64,000 bases of DNA from Candidatus Helarchaeota archaeon (GTDB lineage Archaea > Asgardarchaeota > Lokiarchaeia > Helarchaeales > HEL-GB-A): NCBI GenBank assembly GCA_016840125.1, contig JAEOSY010000322.1:44740-108739 (forward strand), read 5' to 3'. Below, piece after piece: positions 1-9,887 of the stretch (the first letter of the stretch is position 1; each line of letters opens with the position of its first letter). The translations under genes and the position numbers were made by a program. The notes under the pieces are model-generated. The model saw nothing but the letters and a program-made list of their open reading frames with translations, was not told the DNA's origin and made no database searches.

Positions 1-1
1 A

Positions 2-196
2 ATACCAATCGAGGTAATTAGTGAAGAGCTAGATAAAGCAGGAGTCCGACCCGAAGAAAAGCCGATTCTCTTACAACAAATAAAAGAACTTGGGCAACAT
101 GATAGACAAGAATTCGTAGAAAGTCTAATTGGAGAAGACCGATTTAAAGAAATCGTTGAAAATTTAAAAGCAAAGACCGGCACTAAAAAAGCTTGA
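2..196 (+). CDS. C-terminal fragment of an unidentified protein
   Basis: The reading frame is open from the window edge to TGA at 194-196, giving 64 residues. The fragment is highly charged and predicted helical (IPIEVISEELDKAG at the start, ENLKAKTGTKKA at the end). No family is recognised. A T-rich tract follows directly, so the gene is probably the last of its transcript. The N-terminal part lies outside the window. Confidence 0.6.
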   Translation: MPIEVISEELDKAGVRPEEKPILLQQIKELGQHDRQEFVESLIGEDRFKEIVENLKAKTGTKKA

Positions 197-208
197 AGTA
201 AAAATTAA

Positions 209-226
209 TTTTCCCTTCTTTTTTTT
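209..226 (+). terminator. T-rich archaeal terminator
   Basis: A pyrimidine run with a block of eight T residues starts 13 bases after the TGA at 196. Archaeal RNA polymerase terminates on such T tracts without needing a hairpin. Confidence 0.45.
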
Positions 227-410
227 AATTCTAAAAACTGAAAAACCCATCTTTTCTACGGAGCAACTCACATTTTAACAAATAACAATTCTGTCACAAT
301 ATGTTGATAGTTCGAGGTATCCCGTTGTGATCCAAAATTCCTTTTTAAAAAAACTCTCGAAAAAACACATAAATCATAAAAAAAGGGGATATAAGCCCAG
401 AAAAACACAC

Positions 411-450
411 CTCCCATTTTAAAACCACTTCTTTTTGAAGAAAATGGGAG
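411..450. repeat. Perfect 10-bp inverted repeat with nested stem
   Basis: CTCCCATTTT at 411-420 is the exact reverse complement of AAAATGGGAG at 441-450. Inside it, CTTC (428-431) can pair with GAAG (437-440) around a TTTTT loop, stacking directly on the right arm. It lies 120 bases upstream of the surface-protein start, so it could be a 5' leader structure, a processing site or a protein-binding site. Confidence 0.6.
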
Positions 451-570
451 AATCCTTAGCAAGGAGCGTTTAAAAATGACGAAACAGACTTCAATTGAAT
501 TATTAATTTGTACAAAAGACTCAATTGATCTTATTTTTCAAATGGAATCTAACGAACGGAGGAAGATTCT

Positions 571-3500
571 ATGGCAATAGGTAGAATACGTGCTTTAATT
601 ATAATTGCATTGTTCGCAACGTCTGCGACAATTCCCATTTTAATGGAAACTGCTATCGTACCTATGATGAATTTACTCAACCTCGTTCAAAATTTCCTTG
701 AAATTGATGAAGAAGGTAATATTGATTTCAAATATGAAGTGTTGTTAAATAGTATTCAATCGATTAGATGTCTCACTGATGAGAGTAATGAGAACCAAAC
801 GGTGATTGAATTAAAGATGAATATATCAAACAACGACCCCTTTGGTTTTGATTTGCTCATACCAGGAATTGACATGACAGTTTATTGGAAAGCAGGACTT
901 CCCTATGAACTGGAAAAGCAGACAGTTCTTAACTGGAAGAATGCTGATTTAAACGACAGTACACCCCATAAAGAACCAAACTACATTACAAGGCGCTGGA
1001 CTCGGGTCCTTGGAATCGATATTGACCCCCTGAGGGTCAGTGTTACAGACCTAGATAAATTTTTATACATGAAACTGACGCTCTACAATGACGAATTAAC
1101 ACCCGGAAAGTCGAGTGCTCTCGGACAGATGCTTGGTACTATCCTTAGAACTCAAAGTACCAAAGATCCTTATGATAATGAAACCCTTATGCATATTTCT
1201 GGTTCCGCCGCTCTCGATATCCCGGGGATGACCTTTCCCTTAAGTTTAGACCTTGGTTTTGATCTTTCAAGTTTCCTCAATCTCACTCAACTACTAAGTG
1301 GATTAGGGGAAGAAGCTAGTGGTGGAGGCGGTGGAAATGGAGAAAGTAGTCCCAGTTTATTTGAACTTATTTTTCAACCCGGTGGTGAATTGAATATCTT
1401 TGATATCCAGAATTATAATGATTCAAATCCAGCGGGCTCGTTTGGAGGGCCTTTTGAACGAAACTACTGGGGTATTGACAACCAAACAGGGATGAAAATT
1501 TGGGCAGAAGAACTCTATCAACATGGGGCAATCTCAGCCTACGTGTATATGGATCTTATCGATAAATTGGGAATGGATGGTTTAAACCTAACATTATTGC
1601 AAAGCAGTCATAATCCAGATCATCCGGATGAAAACAGAACTTGGAACCCCCAAACTGGCGGCTTTGACATCGGCATGGAGGAAATTCTCAACCAGATTTT
1701 CCTTTACCTCCCGGATAGTCCAGCCCTCTCCGATCCAAGCTGGGCAAATAAAATCTTTGGGCTTTTTGGTTTTTCCCATGATCAAGAGCTATACGATTAT
1801 GTAGGGCAGGATGACGACTTTGGTGATGGACAGATAATAGCTGGTGGAACAATGCGGCTTACGGGGGATCTTCGGGAAAATTCCAGCTTCTCTGTTGGAG
1901 ATGGGGTAGGAGCACTACTCACGCAAGCAGTAGAGGGTATTCTACCCATTGGGATTTTTGGCTCGATCGATCTTCAGTTGAATGAAATGCCTCTATCAAT
2001 CTGTCTTGACCTACCAATGGATATCAACCTCTCCAGCTTCCTCGGCGCTATGGGTGGCGAAGATATTGGTGGAGAAGAAGAAGGTAGCGGCGATATATTC
2101 AGCATGTTAATGGATTACTTAGGATTTAATACCCTGGTACTCAACGGGCTTGCAATTGATACCTTTAATACGATTCTCCAGATGAATATGACTACAGATT
2201 TGGATATGTTCTTACCATGGGGTATTTACATGCCTGATAACGTCACTTATGATGTTAATGGTGAGGCGATTCCGTATCTTGGCATTGCAGGAGGTCCCCT
2301 TCAAATCTTTGACGCCCCAATCCCAGAAGAGTTCAATGGACAACGGTTTGCATTTGAAGCTACTGAATCACCGATAATTACAAATGCCACTCATTTAACA
2401 CTATCTCGCGGAAATATCACTGAAATTGTTAGAGTTTATAATCTTAATGGCACTAATGTAACCCATGACTGGTGGGATGCAGCCCATATAGACAAAAACT
2501 TTACTGAGTCAGGTTTAATTTTCGTGAATACAACAATAACGACGCCCGTCAACGACTCATTCACTCTACCTAACTGGACAGATATTAGGGTGGATTATAA
2601 ATATGCAGTTTGGAGAGACCCATGGTATGCTGAGCATTTGATAGTGAATTTTACGTCATTAGATAGCCCAGTCCTTAAGGAGAGTATGGCGAAGCTAATG
2701 GCGACTATAGGAACATCAAGACAAGGCGATGGTATCTCTTATATGTTTAAAGATGAGTTTGGGAAGGTTGGACACCTAGCAGACTTTCTCGACGACTACG
2801 GAGCACTACCTAATCCAGATGACCATGCCTCAGAATTTTCTTTCACTGAAGATCAGTTTAAAATTGATATGGCAGAAATTGTGCCAGACTTCGGGAATGG
2901 TCTAGTAACACTAGCAGAGGAGTTAGGGATTGATCCTTTATTTATAGAATATCTCAATAATTCCATACCACATAATAATACCAAGACACTCTTGGAAGAC
3001 TTACTCAGTATCAGACAACTTCTTAACATCCTCAACCAACCAGGACCCAAGAATGATATCTACGACTATCTAGTAGACGCGAACGTGACTAAAAATGAAA
3101 CGGATGTAGTAGTCATTGATGGAAATACTTTAGAGGTAGGACATGATACTTTGAAATATATTACCCTCATTACAAACGATACTAATTACAATTGGGATGA
3201 AGGGGCAGCGATTAACCAAGGAAATGGGCGGATATTTCTCAATAATACTATTACAGGTGCGCCTTTCACGGATTCATCATCAATTCGGGTTGAATATATT
3301 GCTAGCAAATTAGATTTATTGGACTTATCTAATATGACTGAGGCAGTGCTCAACCTGCTTTTCGGCAGTGGCGACAGTTCAGATGGTGGCGGCGGAGGTA
3401 CATCAGATTTATTTGCGGATATCTTCTCTTATCTGCCAGGAACTTTGGATGCATTGGGGATCGATTTCGATCGCATTATGCCTGACTTGATTAGCTATCT

Positions 3501-6500
3501 CAGATGGAATTTGAGTCAACCTGAACCCGATGGGTATGGTATTAAATTCTTTGAAATGCTAGATATCGGATATCATGCATTAATGGATGTTGATACAGGG
3601 AGTGCTGATGCAACCGAGGACTTACTTGGAGGATCATCAAGAGATTTAATCGATAACGTTATAAAACAAGTTGCAGAGAAATTCGTTGAACAAGCCGATC
3701 CGTTCCAGTTGGCTCATGCGGCTATCAACGACCTCACGCCAATCATGGATTACCTGAATCGCAGCGGGATTTTCTCACGGGAAGTTCTTATTCCTCTAGT
3801 AGTGGGTCTCTTCCCCTCGGGAACTGAACTCAGTGTAATAGGGGGCGAATCTGTAACCATAGAGGAAATACTTGATATTATAATGCCTCTGCTTATGGAA
3901 ATGTTAATAGGATCACCCGATGCGGCCTTCGATCATGAAGCATTGAATCCCTTTGCATGGCTGACCGCACCAGAAGCAATTGAATCCCATCTAGACCAAG
4001 ATTATGTCAATTTAATCTCACAAGGGAAATCGGTCTATCAAGTTGGAGCATATAATTGGACTCCAGATTATCCAAACTATGAATATCTACGATTAATGTC
4101 GAACTTAACTCTTGGTTTACTCCTATCTGGATTCGGTGCTGAATACCTCTGGTCAATTATTAATCAAATGGGTTTTATCGATCTTGGTGGTGGTGGAGCA
4201 GGAGGTGGAGGTGATCCCTTCGCAGGTTTAAAGGGACTCCTCTCGTTGGTCGGAAGTTTTGTACCCGCCACTGAGTGGGATGCGTTTTTGAGGGAACTTG
4301 GAATCTGGAGCACTTGGGAAGGCGATTTTTCCCAATTTGATATCACCGTTACGCCATATATCTTTGGTATTCCAATATCCATTGGTATTGATGCCTTAGA
4401 ATATATCAGTGGAGTACTGAATATGGAGCAACTGCTGGCAACAGGATCACTTGGGGGGCAACTAGGGGGTGAATTCGTACAACTCTGTCTCTACGAAAAC
4501 CAGAGCTATGGTAACCCCTATACGTACATAGAAGGATACGATACATCCTATAACACAGGACCCTATAGAGATATGATTGGTGTTGCCCCTAACGGACCTA
4601 CTGATAACTGGGGATGGGCTCCTCGTAAATGGGATCCCGGAGGCTTCACCTATGGCAGCCCTGGAAATGGATATTATCCAGACGGTGGTGGAGATTACAA
4701 GAAAAGCTTCCTTTCGCGGTTGATCAGTACAGTGCCAGTCGAAGTGGACGTTGATGTCCTGACGATGGATCCTATGGATTTCACTTTCTCGATCAGTTTT
4801 GACGTCCTATGGTTCACTATTCCAATTGACATTGATGTTGCATTGAATTTTGATCCCGAACTATTCATGCGGATTCGATTGGAAGGTAATCCATCTGCAT
4901 TTATGGGGCTTTTCGAGGAAAGAGGAATACCCCTATTTGGCTTAGGCGCACATTTTGTCGGCGGTGATCTAGTTACTCTTGTATCCGATATGATTGAATC
5001 GCTCACTAATCCATCCAGCGGCCCAAGTGGTGGTGCTTCGAATGATACATTTGAATTTCCGGATCTAGACATGGTCGTTTTACTACAGTCGTTCCTAAAC
5101 GCGGATATTGAGATATTGCACCTTTGGAAGTATCTCGTCGATCCCGAATTCATGAAGGCGTCCGACTGGTATTTAGATCCAAGTTTCGTTGATATCAATG
5201 CCACTTATCCAACTCTAATTTGGGATAATGACCCAAACATCCCAGGAGACGGCGACGGAATCCCCGACGAGTATCCATGGTATCGATTCACGATTCCGAT
5301 TTATAACCAACTTAATCCCGACATGGGTCCATTCACTCTGGCAGGCAGAGATCCACCATTACTCGATTATCTTACCCCAATTGGACCACCTGGAAGCGGG
5401 CTCTGGCGAGAAGATCCTGATGGGATCTCTGACGGAATTCAACATTACTGGTATGACACCCCGTATGCATATGTCAATACAACTGTCGATCCTGCGGATC
5501 CCTGGCTTAACGTCCTGCCCACGGCTTGGAATAATTATCCCCCAGGAGGAGAGTACCAATACACAGTCCCGGGTATAGGTAACGTCGTATGGGGTGATGA
5601 ACCCCACGAACAGGTACCCCTGTTACAAACTGCACCGGATACAGGCATTCTCGACTCGTATTGGGATATCACCGGCATACCGTCGCTTTACTATGTACCA
5701 TCAGGAACCAGCCCGGGTATGGTGGGTTCCGCAAATTACTATCCGATAGCACAACCAGGAGGAACTGGACCTGACCGTTATCCCAACATCTGGAATGCCT
5801 TTAACATCACCCTGAACCAGACCGACTATCGCTTCGGTTACTGGAACACCCAGTATGATGAAGTCTTAGATAAAAACTATACTTATCTAGAAACCAAACC
5901 TTTCTATGATCTGCTAAGTTTTTCAGTATATCCTCAATTATTGGACCTGCTAGACTGGATCGCACCTTTAATTGTGGATTTGATCGAGTCGCTTATCATG
6001 CCTAGTTCAGGTGGCGGTGGCGGTTATGATGGGTCGTTTGGCACCGATTGGTACCACCTCGAGAATTCTGATGTGTATGAGCAATTTGGAATTGGTGAGA
6101 CTCAGCCATTGGATGTTTTAGGGATGCTCCAATGGATTTGGGATGGTGCAGGAAAACGGTGGAATGGTACGCATATGGTCCCATATATCGAACCCTACAC
6201 AATACCAGATCTTCAGGGAGCTCTAGATTGGTTGGCGGATCACGGTTTCACCATTGACTTCCTCATCACTAATCTCGATAAAATTTTCGAGATGCTCTCA
6301 GCAGAAGAAGATGGTGGTGATGGTGGTGGTAGTGTTGTTGACCTCGGTAGCGATCTTGCGGGCATTTTCTCTATAGAAGCGTTAACCAATGTAATAAGTT
6401 CCATTGAGGATTACTTCCGAATAATAGTAGCACAGAATCAGGATGGGACACCTAATCGGACAAAAGCAACTTTGTTAGCTCTCGATATGCTGAAAGACAT

Positions 6501-9500
6501 GACTGAAGTACTAGATATCTATCCTATTAAAGCAATGCGTGGTGCTTTGAACTATTTAATGCCCCGACTGTTTGAGTCTGGAGATGGGGGTTCCGGTGGT
6601 GGCAGCTCTTCGCTCGATGTGAGTGAGCTAGATCTGGGTACCTTCTTAGAACAAAGTGGTATTATGGACATCATTTTCGAAAATACGAGTAAATTAGATG
6701 ATATCAACCTTTACTTGAGTATCCATAATTCAAAAATTGATCTTTATCTGTTCGGACAACTAATTGAAGATGTTCCATTGGATGTCGAATTTGAGCTGGA
6801 TCTTGCGAGCTTATTCGGTGGTGGCGAGGAGACTAATGAGACTGGGGATGGAGATTCCAGTGGAACCGATATGTTAAATAATCTACCAATTTCTTTTGGT
6901 CCAACGGGTTTTCCCTATATAGAACTCTCTACCTTTAATGGTCCCTTTAACATCAGCTTCCAGCTATTCAATACTTCAATAGTTGGTGGTCAAACCCCTG
7001 TGGTCGATACGAACGTCACGATCGGAGAAATCTGGTTCGATGAGGTAACTGGTGTATATATCTTTAACCGAACCCAATCATCCTACGAGTTTGAGAACGG
7101 TTTCTCGGGCTGGACAGATCCAGATGTTCTTGGTATTAATCGTACATACGTCAGACCAAACTCGCTGATAAGATCAGATGGATCAGGTATGGTGAATTAT
7201 TCAAGCGTAATCGAAGAGGATGATTTCGGCTGGGTGGATCCATATATATACATTCACGTTGAAAAGCCGAATGGGTATGCAGGAGACTTCTATTGGTGGA
7301 ATGTTACGGGATATCCACTTCAACGAACATTAGCCGGTAATAGACCACCTTATAAGGCTAGATGGATTGAGGATGGAGCTGATATCAGTATGCAGTCTTC
7401 GAACACTCTTCCAGCGGATTCCATCAATATTGATGGTGACTCTTATTGGGAGATCTTCGCACGCGTTGAGATTGACGGATACAACATGCCAATTCATGAT
7501 GTTGTCTATGTAGAGATGGGTACTGTTGCGGATGTCACGGCGCTATCACCTGCTGGTAGTACCACAGTCCAAATCAATGCAAGCCATACAACTTCCAAAC
7601 AAACATGGAATATCTATTCATACACTGACCAATCAATTTATATTGTTGAAGAAGAAATTACCCCAACTGGAAAGACTGTAAGTTACCCAACAATTTCAGA
7701 AGTCATTTCAGGCTTTCATCTTCGGGCCGATAATTGGAACGATGATTCGATCTACAAACTCAGAGTAGACTATGTTAATTTAACAGGTTCTATTGAAAAT
7801 CTATATTACTTTGAACTCGGTAGCGCTACTGGATCCGATAGCGGGACCTCAACCTATAATGGCGCCGCTACATTCATTGATGGTGGATTCACCTGGACAC
7901 GGAGCGCTGGAGACAAAACCGTGACCCTTGATTTCTCACCATTAGCCGCTGCACCTGCAAACTTTCGGTATGGGATTATTGACATTGACGCGTCCAATTT
8001 CATAAATAAGACAATTCAATCCGTTACGATAGATGTAACTGTAGATCTGGTTCCGGAGCCAGGTGGTTCAGACACAACAACACGATTAACCGAAGACTTT
8101 CTACTTACAAAACCTGCCACAACAAGAACTTACTTCTTCACGGAAGATTTCTCCGCTACCGATGTTACAATACAAGGGGATGTAAATTTAAATACAAAGA
8201 GTGCAACCGAAGCATGGTTCAATTACACAGCCTTGATCCCGGATAATCAATTCCTCAACGGGATTGATTGGGATCTCCGAGCAAATGAATGGCTTGGTGG
8301 AACTAGTACTTCACGGGTCGCAGATGTTATCATAGAGTACTACAACACATCTGATAGTACATGGTACACTCTTTTCAGTGAATCACCTAACAGTAGGTTC
8401 TACACGCCAGGCGATGCAGTACCGCCTTATGTTTCACCACCTTATCTAGATGATTGGGCAGATTTACAAGGAGTGATAAGAAATCCCCATACCGGAATTG
8501 CTACAGCTCCGAATGATGATCTCTATCTAACCTCACGGGGATACAACTATACGTACAGCACTGAGTTTGAAACCATTACACAAGTTAAGTTTGCAGCGAG
8601 ATACATAGAGTCACCCGTTATCGCAAATGATGGAATCGGATGGACAAATAATACTCGAAACTACAATACGAGTGCTAGCGTTACATTCAGGTTTTATCCA
8701 TTCTTAGATAACTGGGGTTTAAATAGCATCGAAATTCCTGAAGGCTTCGTCGACGACTTTACAGTATCAATTGTCCTCTATGATCCATTGACCAATTTGG
8801 ATAATCTCGGCGCAAATGATTATCCGACTGTTACAGTTACATACGATCAACTTGGACCTTTAAGTACCAGCGACACGATAGATGAAACGAGTATTTTTGC
8901 GGCTAAATATTATGTATATTTAGAGGCGTGGGATAGTTTAGTACGAGGTCACGGGGATCACGGTGATGTCCTATTTAAAGATAATATCACAGCGCCAGAC
9001 CGACTAGAACCGCTGACAGTTATGCCAAATATAAGCACTTGGATCGAGGTAATTGATCTGGAGGCAAAAATGTACATTAACGTGACTGTTGATGCAGGGC
9101 AAACCCTCCGAAACTACTATCTGAAGATGAACATATCCCCAGGTTTAGGATATGAAAGTCGTGGCTATACTGATAACTATCGCTTTAGCATCGGCTCAGA
9201 CAATCCTGAAGCACTTCGGAAGATTGGTGCATATCCCGCAAAGAAAGTCTTGGCGACAAGTACCTTTGAATTTCCAACTAGTATGCAAATCGGGATTGCC
9301 GATCTAGAAGCATTTCCATCACAGTACACTCTATGGTATATACTAACGTTCGAAGTCTCACCGGAATTCATGCTGAACAGCACGGCACAAGAACGATTTC
9401 ACTTTTCAGCAGTATGGGAGAAAGCTCAAGGAAGCTATGAAATAATTTCTGACAAGAATGAACTACCTTTGGACCCATTCAAACCATACATCGATGTGCA

Positions 9501-9510
9501 ATACATATAG
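571..9510 (+). CDS. Giant secreted surface protein (2979 aa) with glycine-rich loops
   Basis: No family is recognised. An N-terminal hydrophobic segment at residues 6-32 follows a short basic start (RIRALIIIALFA) and acts as a signal sequence or signal anchor. No C-terminal membrane helix is seen; the protein ends DPFKPYIDVQYI. Up to about residue 2100 it alternates hydrophobic amphipathic segments with roughly nine low-complexity Gly/Ser/Asp/Glu loops (near residues 248, 495, 930, 1208, 1480, 1812, 1912, 2005, 2090). The rest looks beta-rich, like an adhesin or S-layer protein. N-x-S/T sequons are abundant. A thrombospondin-type-3-like acidic motif (DPNIPGDGDGIPDE) suggests Ca2+ binding. The ATG follows GGAGG by 9 bases. 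An S-layer, adhesin or fibre role is inferred from size and composition. Confidence 0.85.
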   Translation: MAIGRIRALIIIALFATSATIPILMETAIVPMMNLLNLVQNFLEIDEEGNIDFKYEVLLNSIQSIRCLTDESNENQTVIELKMNISNNDPFGFDLLIPGIDMTVYWKAGLPYELEKQTVLNWKNADLNDSTPHKEPNYITRRWTRVLGIDIDPLRVSVTDLDKFLYMKLTLYNDELTPGKSSALGQMLGTILRTQSTKDPYDNETLMHISGSAALDIPGMTFPLSLDLGFDLSSFLNLTQLLSGLGEEASGGGGGNGESSPSLFELIFQPGGELNIFDIQNYNDSNPAGSFGGPFERNYWGIDNQTGMKIWAEELYQHGAISAYVYMDLIDKLGMDGLNLTLLQSSHNPDHPDENRTWNPQTGGFDIGMEEILNQIFLYLPDSPALSDPSWANKIFGLFGFSHDQELYDYVGQDDDFGDGQIIAGGTMRLTGDLRENSSFSVGDGVGALLTQAVEGILPIGIFGSIDLQLNEMPLSICLDLPMDINLSSFLGAMGGEDIGGEEEGSGDIFSMLMDYLGFNTLVLNGLAIDTFNTILQMNMTTDLDMFLPWGIYMPDNVTYDVNGEAIPYLGIAGGPLQIFDAPIPEEFNGQRFAFEATESPIITNATHLTLSRGNITEIVRVYNLNGTNVTHDWWDAAHIDKNFTESGLIFVNTTITTPVNDSFTLPNWTDIRVDYKYAVWRDPWYAEHLIVNFTSLDSPVLKESMAKLMATIGTSRQGDGISYMFKDEFGKVGHLADFLDDYGALPNPDDHASEFSFTEDQFKIDMAEIVPDFGNGLVTLAEELGIDPLFIEYLNNSIPHNNTKTLLEDLLSIRQLLNILNQPGPKNDIYDYLVDANVTKNETDVVVIDGNTLEVGHDTLKYITLITNDTNYNWDEGAAINQGNGRIFLNNTITGAPFTDSSSIRVEYIASKLDLLDLSNMTEAVLNLLFGSGDSSDGGGGGTSDLFADIFSYLPGTLDALGIDFDRIMPDLISYLRWNLSQPEPDGYGIKFFEMLDIGYHALMDVDTGSADATEDLLGGSSRDLIDNVIKQVAEKFVEQADPFQLAHAAINDLTPIMDYLNRSGIFSREVLIPLVVGLFPSGTELSVIGGESVTIEEILDIIMPLLMEMLIGSPDAAFDHEALNPFAWLTAPEAIESHLDQDYVNLISQGKSVYQVGAYNWTPDYPNYEYLRLMSNLTLGLLLSGFGAEYLWSIINQMGFIDLGGGGAGGGGDPFAGLKGLLSLVGSFVPATEWDAFLRELGIWSTWEGDFSQFDITVTPYIFGIPISIGIDALEYISGVLNMEQLLATGSLGGQLGGEFVQLCLYENQSYGNPYTYIEGYDTSYNTGPYRDMIGVAPNGPTDNWGWAPRKWDPGGFTYGSPGNGYYPDGGGDYKKSFLSRLISTVPVEVDVDVLTMDPMDFTFSISFDVLWFTIPIDIDVALNFDPELFMRIRLEGNPSAFMGLFEERGIPLFGLGAHFVGGDLVTLVSDMIESLTNPSSGPSGGASNDTFEFPDLDMVVLLQSFLNADIEILHLWKYLVDPEFMKASDWYLDPSFVDINATYPTLIWDNDPNIPGDGDGIPDEYPWYRFTIPIYNQLNPDMGPFTLAGRDPPLLDYLTPIGPPGSGLWREDPDGISDGIQHYWYDTPYAYVNTTVDPADPWLNVLPTAWNNYPPGGEYQYTVPGIGNVVWGDEPHEQVPLLQTAPDTGILDSYWDITGIPSLYYVPSGTSPGMVGSANYYPIAQPGGTGPDRYPNIWNAFNITLNQTDYRFGYWNTQYDEVLDKNYTYLETKPFYDLLSFSVYPQLLDLLDWIAPLIVDLIESLIMPSSGGGGGYDGSFGTDWYHLENSDVYEQFGIGETQPLDVLGMLQWIWDGAGKRWNGTHMVPYIEPYTIPDLQGALDWLADHGFTIDFLITNLDKIFEMLSAEEDGGDGGGSVVDLGSDLAGIFSIEALTNVISSIEDYFRIIVAQNQDGTPNRTKATLLALDMLKDMTEVLDIYPIKAMRGALNYLMPRLFESGDGGSGGGSSSLDVSELDLGTFLEQSGIMDIIFENTSKLDDINLYLSIHNSKIDLYLFGQLIEDVPLDVEFELDLASLFGGGEETNETGDGDSSGTDMLNNLPISFGPTGFPYIELSTFNGPFNISFQLFNTSIVGGQTPVVDTNVTIGEIWFDEVTGVYIFNRTQSSYEFENGFSGWTDPDVLGINRTYVRPNSLIRSDGSGMVNYSSVIEEDDFGWVDPYIYIHVEKPNGYAGDFYWWNVTGYPLQRTLAGNRPPYKARWIEDGADISMQSSNTLPADSINIDGDSYWEIFARVEIDGYNMPIHDVVYVEMGTVADVTALSPAGSTTVQINASHTTSKQTWNIYSYTDQSIYIVEEEITPTGKTVSYPTISEVISGFHLRADNWNDDSIYKLRVDYVNLTGSIENLYYFELGSATGSDSGTSTYNGAATFIDGGFTWTRSAGDKTVTLDFSPLAAAPANFRYGIIDIDASNFINKTIQSVTIDVTVDLVPEPGGSDTTTRLTEDFLLTKPATTRTYFFTEDFSATDVTIQGDVNLNTKSATEAWFNYTALIPDNQFLNGIDWDLRANEWLGGTSTSRVADVIIEYYNTSDSTWYTLFSESPNSRFYTPGDAVPPYVSPPYLDDWADLQGVIRNPHTGIATAPNDDLYLTSRGYNYTYSTEFETITQVKFAARYIESPVIANDGIGWTNNTRNYNTSASVTFRFYPFLDNWGLNSIEIPEGFVDDFTVSIVLYDPLTNLDNLGANDYPTVTVTYDQLGPLSTSDTIDETSIFAAKYYVYLEAWDSLVRGHGDHGDVLFKDNITAPDRLEPLTVMPNISTWIEVIDLEAKMYINVTVDAGQTLRNYYLKMNISPGLGYESRGYTDNYRFSIGSDNPEALRKIGAYPAKKVLATSTFEFPTSMQIGIADLEAFPSQYTLWYILTFEVSPEFMLNSTAQERFHFSAVWEKAQGSYEIISDKNELPLDPFKPYIDVQYI

Positions 9511-9520
9511 TTTAAAAATC

Positions 9521-9542
9521 TCTTTTCTTTCTTTTTTTTATT
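9521..9542 (+). terminator. T-rich terminator after the giant surface gene
   Basis: A nearly pure pyrimidine tract with a final run of eight T residues begins 11 bases after the stop codon at 9508-9510 and precedes the next gene. Confidence 0.4.
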
Positions 9543-9567
9543 CAACATAAAAAGAAATCAAATTTGG

Positions 9568-9852
9568 ATGTTTATTAGAATGAAATTACGAAAAATTCTC
9601 ACATTTATCATTATTATTCTCTTAGTTATGGAATTCAATTTCATCATTTTCACATCTTTGCTTTCTTTTCCTCTAAATAATACTAATTCGAGAGAAATAG
9701 CTGGGGAACCAGCTAATAATTTTGGAATAAGTAACAGTCCTGAAAATATTTTTGAGATTTATTCGAATTATACCCCGGATTTTGCCCCATTAAGTATCGT
9801 GACGCTAGTAGGGGAAGGAGATCCAGATTCAATGCGAATTTTGCCTATTTAG
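9568..9852 (+). CDS. N-terminal fragment of a frameshifted surface protein (signal peptide)
   Basis: This 94-codon frame encodes a signal sequence (basic MKLRK, then ITFIIIILLVMEF-like hydrophobic residues). It continues into a domain ending VTLVGEGDPDS, then quickly meets a stop. From 9831 the next frame continues sensibly (NANFAYLASIPVALYNENG) into the 1998-aa ORF. Adding one base between 9830 and 9831 fuses the two into about 2105 residues. It is therefore very likely the 5' part of the following gene rather than a separate protein. The ATG at 9580 is an alternative start. Confidence 0.6.
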   Translation: MFIRMKLRKILTFIIIILLVMEFNFIIFTSLLSFPLNNTNSREIAGEPANNFGISNSPENIFEIYSNYTPDFAPLSIVTLVGEGDPDSMRILPI

Positions 9853-9887
9853 CTTCAATCCCTGTAGCCTTATATAACGAGAATGGA

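Larger units (their letters stand above)
197..570. other. 374-base intergenic region with a strong hairpin
   Basis: No convincing gene is seen. The stretch holds the T-rich terminator of the upstream gene, a perfect 10-bp inverted repeat at 411-420/441-450, and the ribosome binding site GGAGG at 557-561 just before the giant gene at 571. A minus-strand open frame at 268-462 has no supporting features. Confidence 0.6.

Noticed and set aside
268..462. 64-aa minus-strand open frame
   Set aside because: It overlaps the hairpin, has no ribosome binding site or recognisable domain, and lies in low-complexity AT-rich sequence.
4695..5204. 169-aa minus-strand open frame inside the giant gene
   Set aside because: Antisense shadow of the 2979-aa coding sequence.
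5228..5578. 116-aa plus-strand frame inside the giant gene
   Set aside because: Out-of-frame shadow of the same coding sequence, no start signal.
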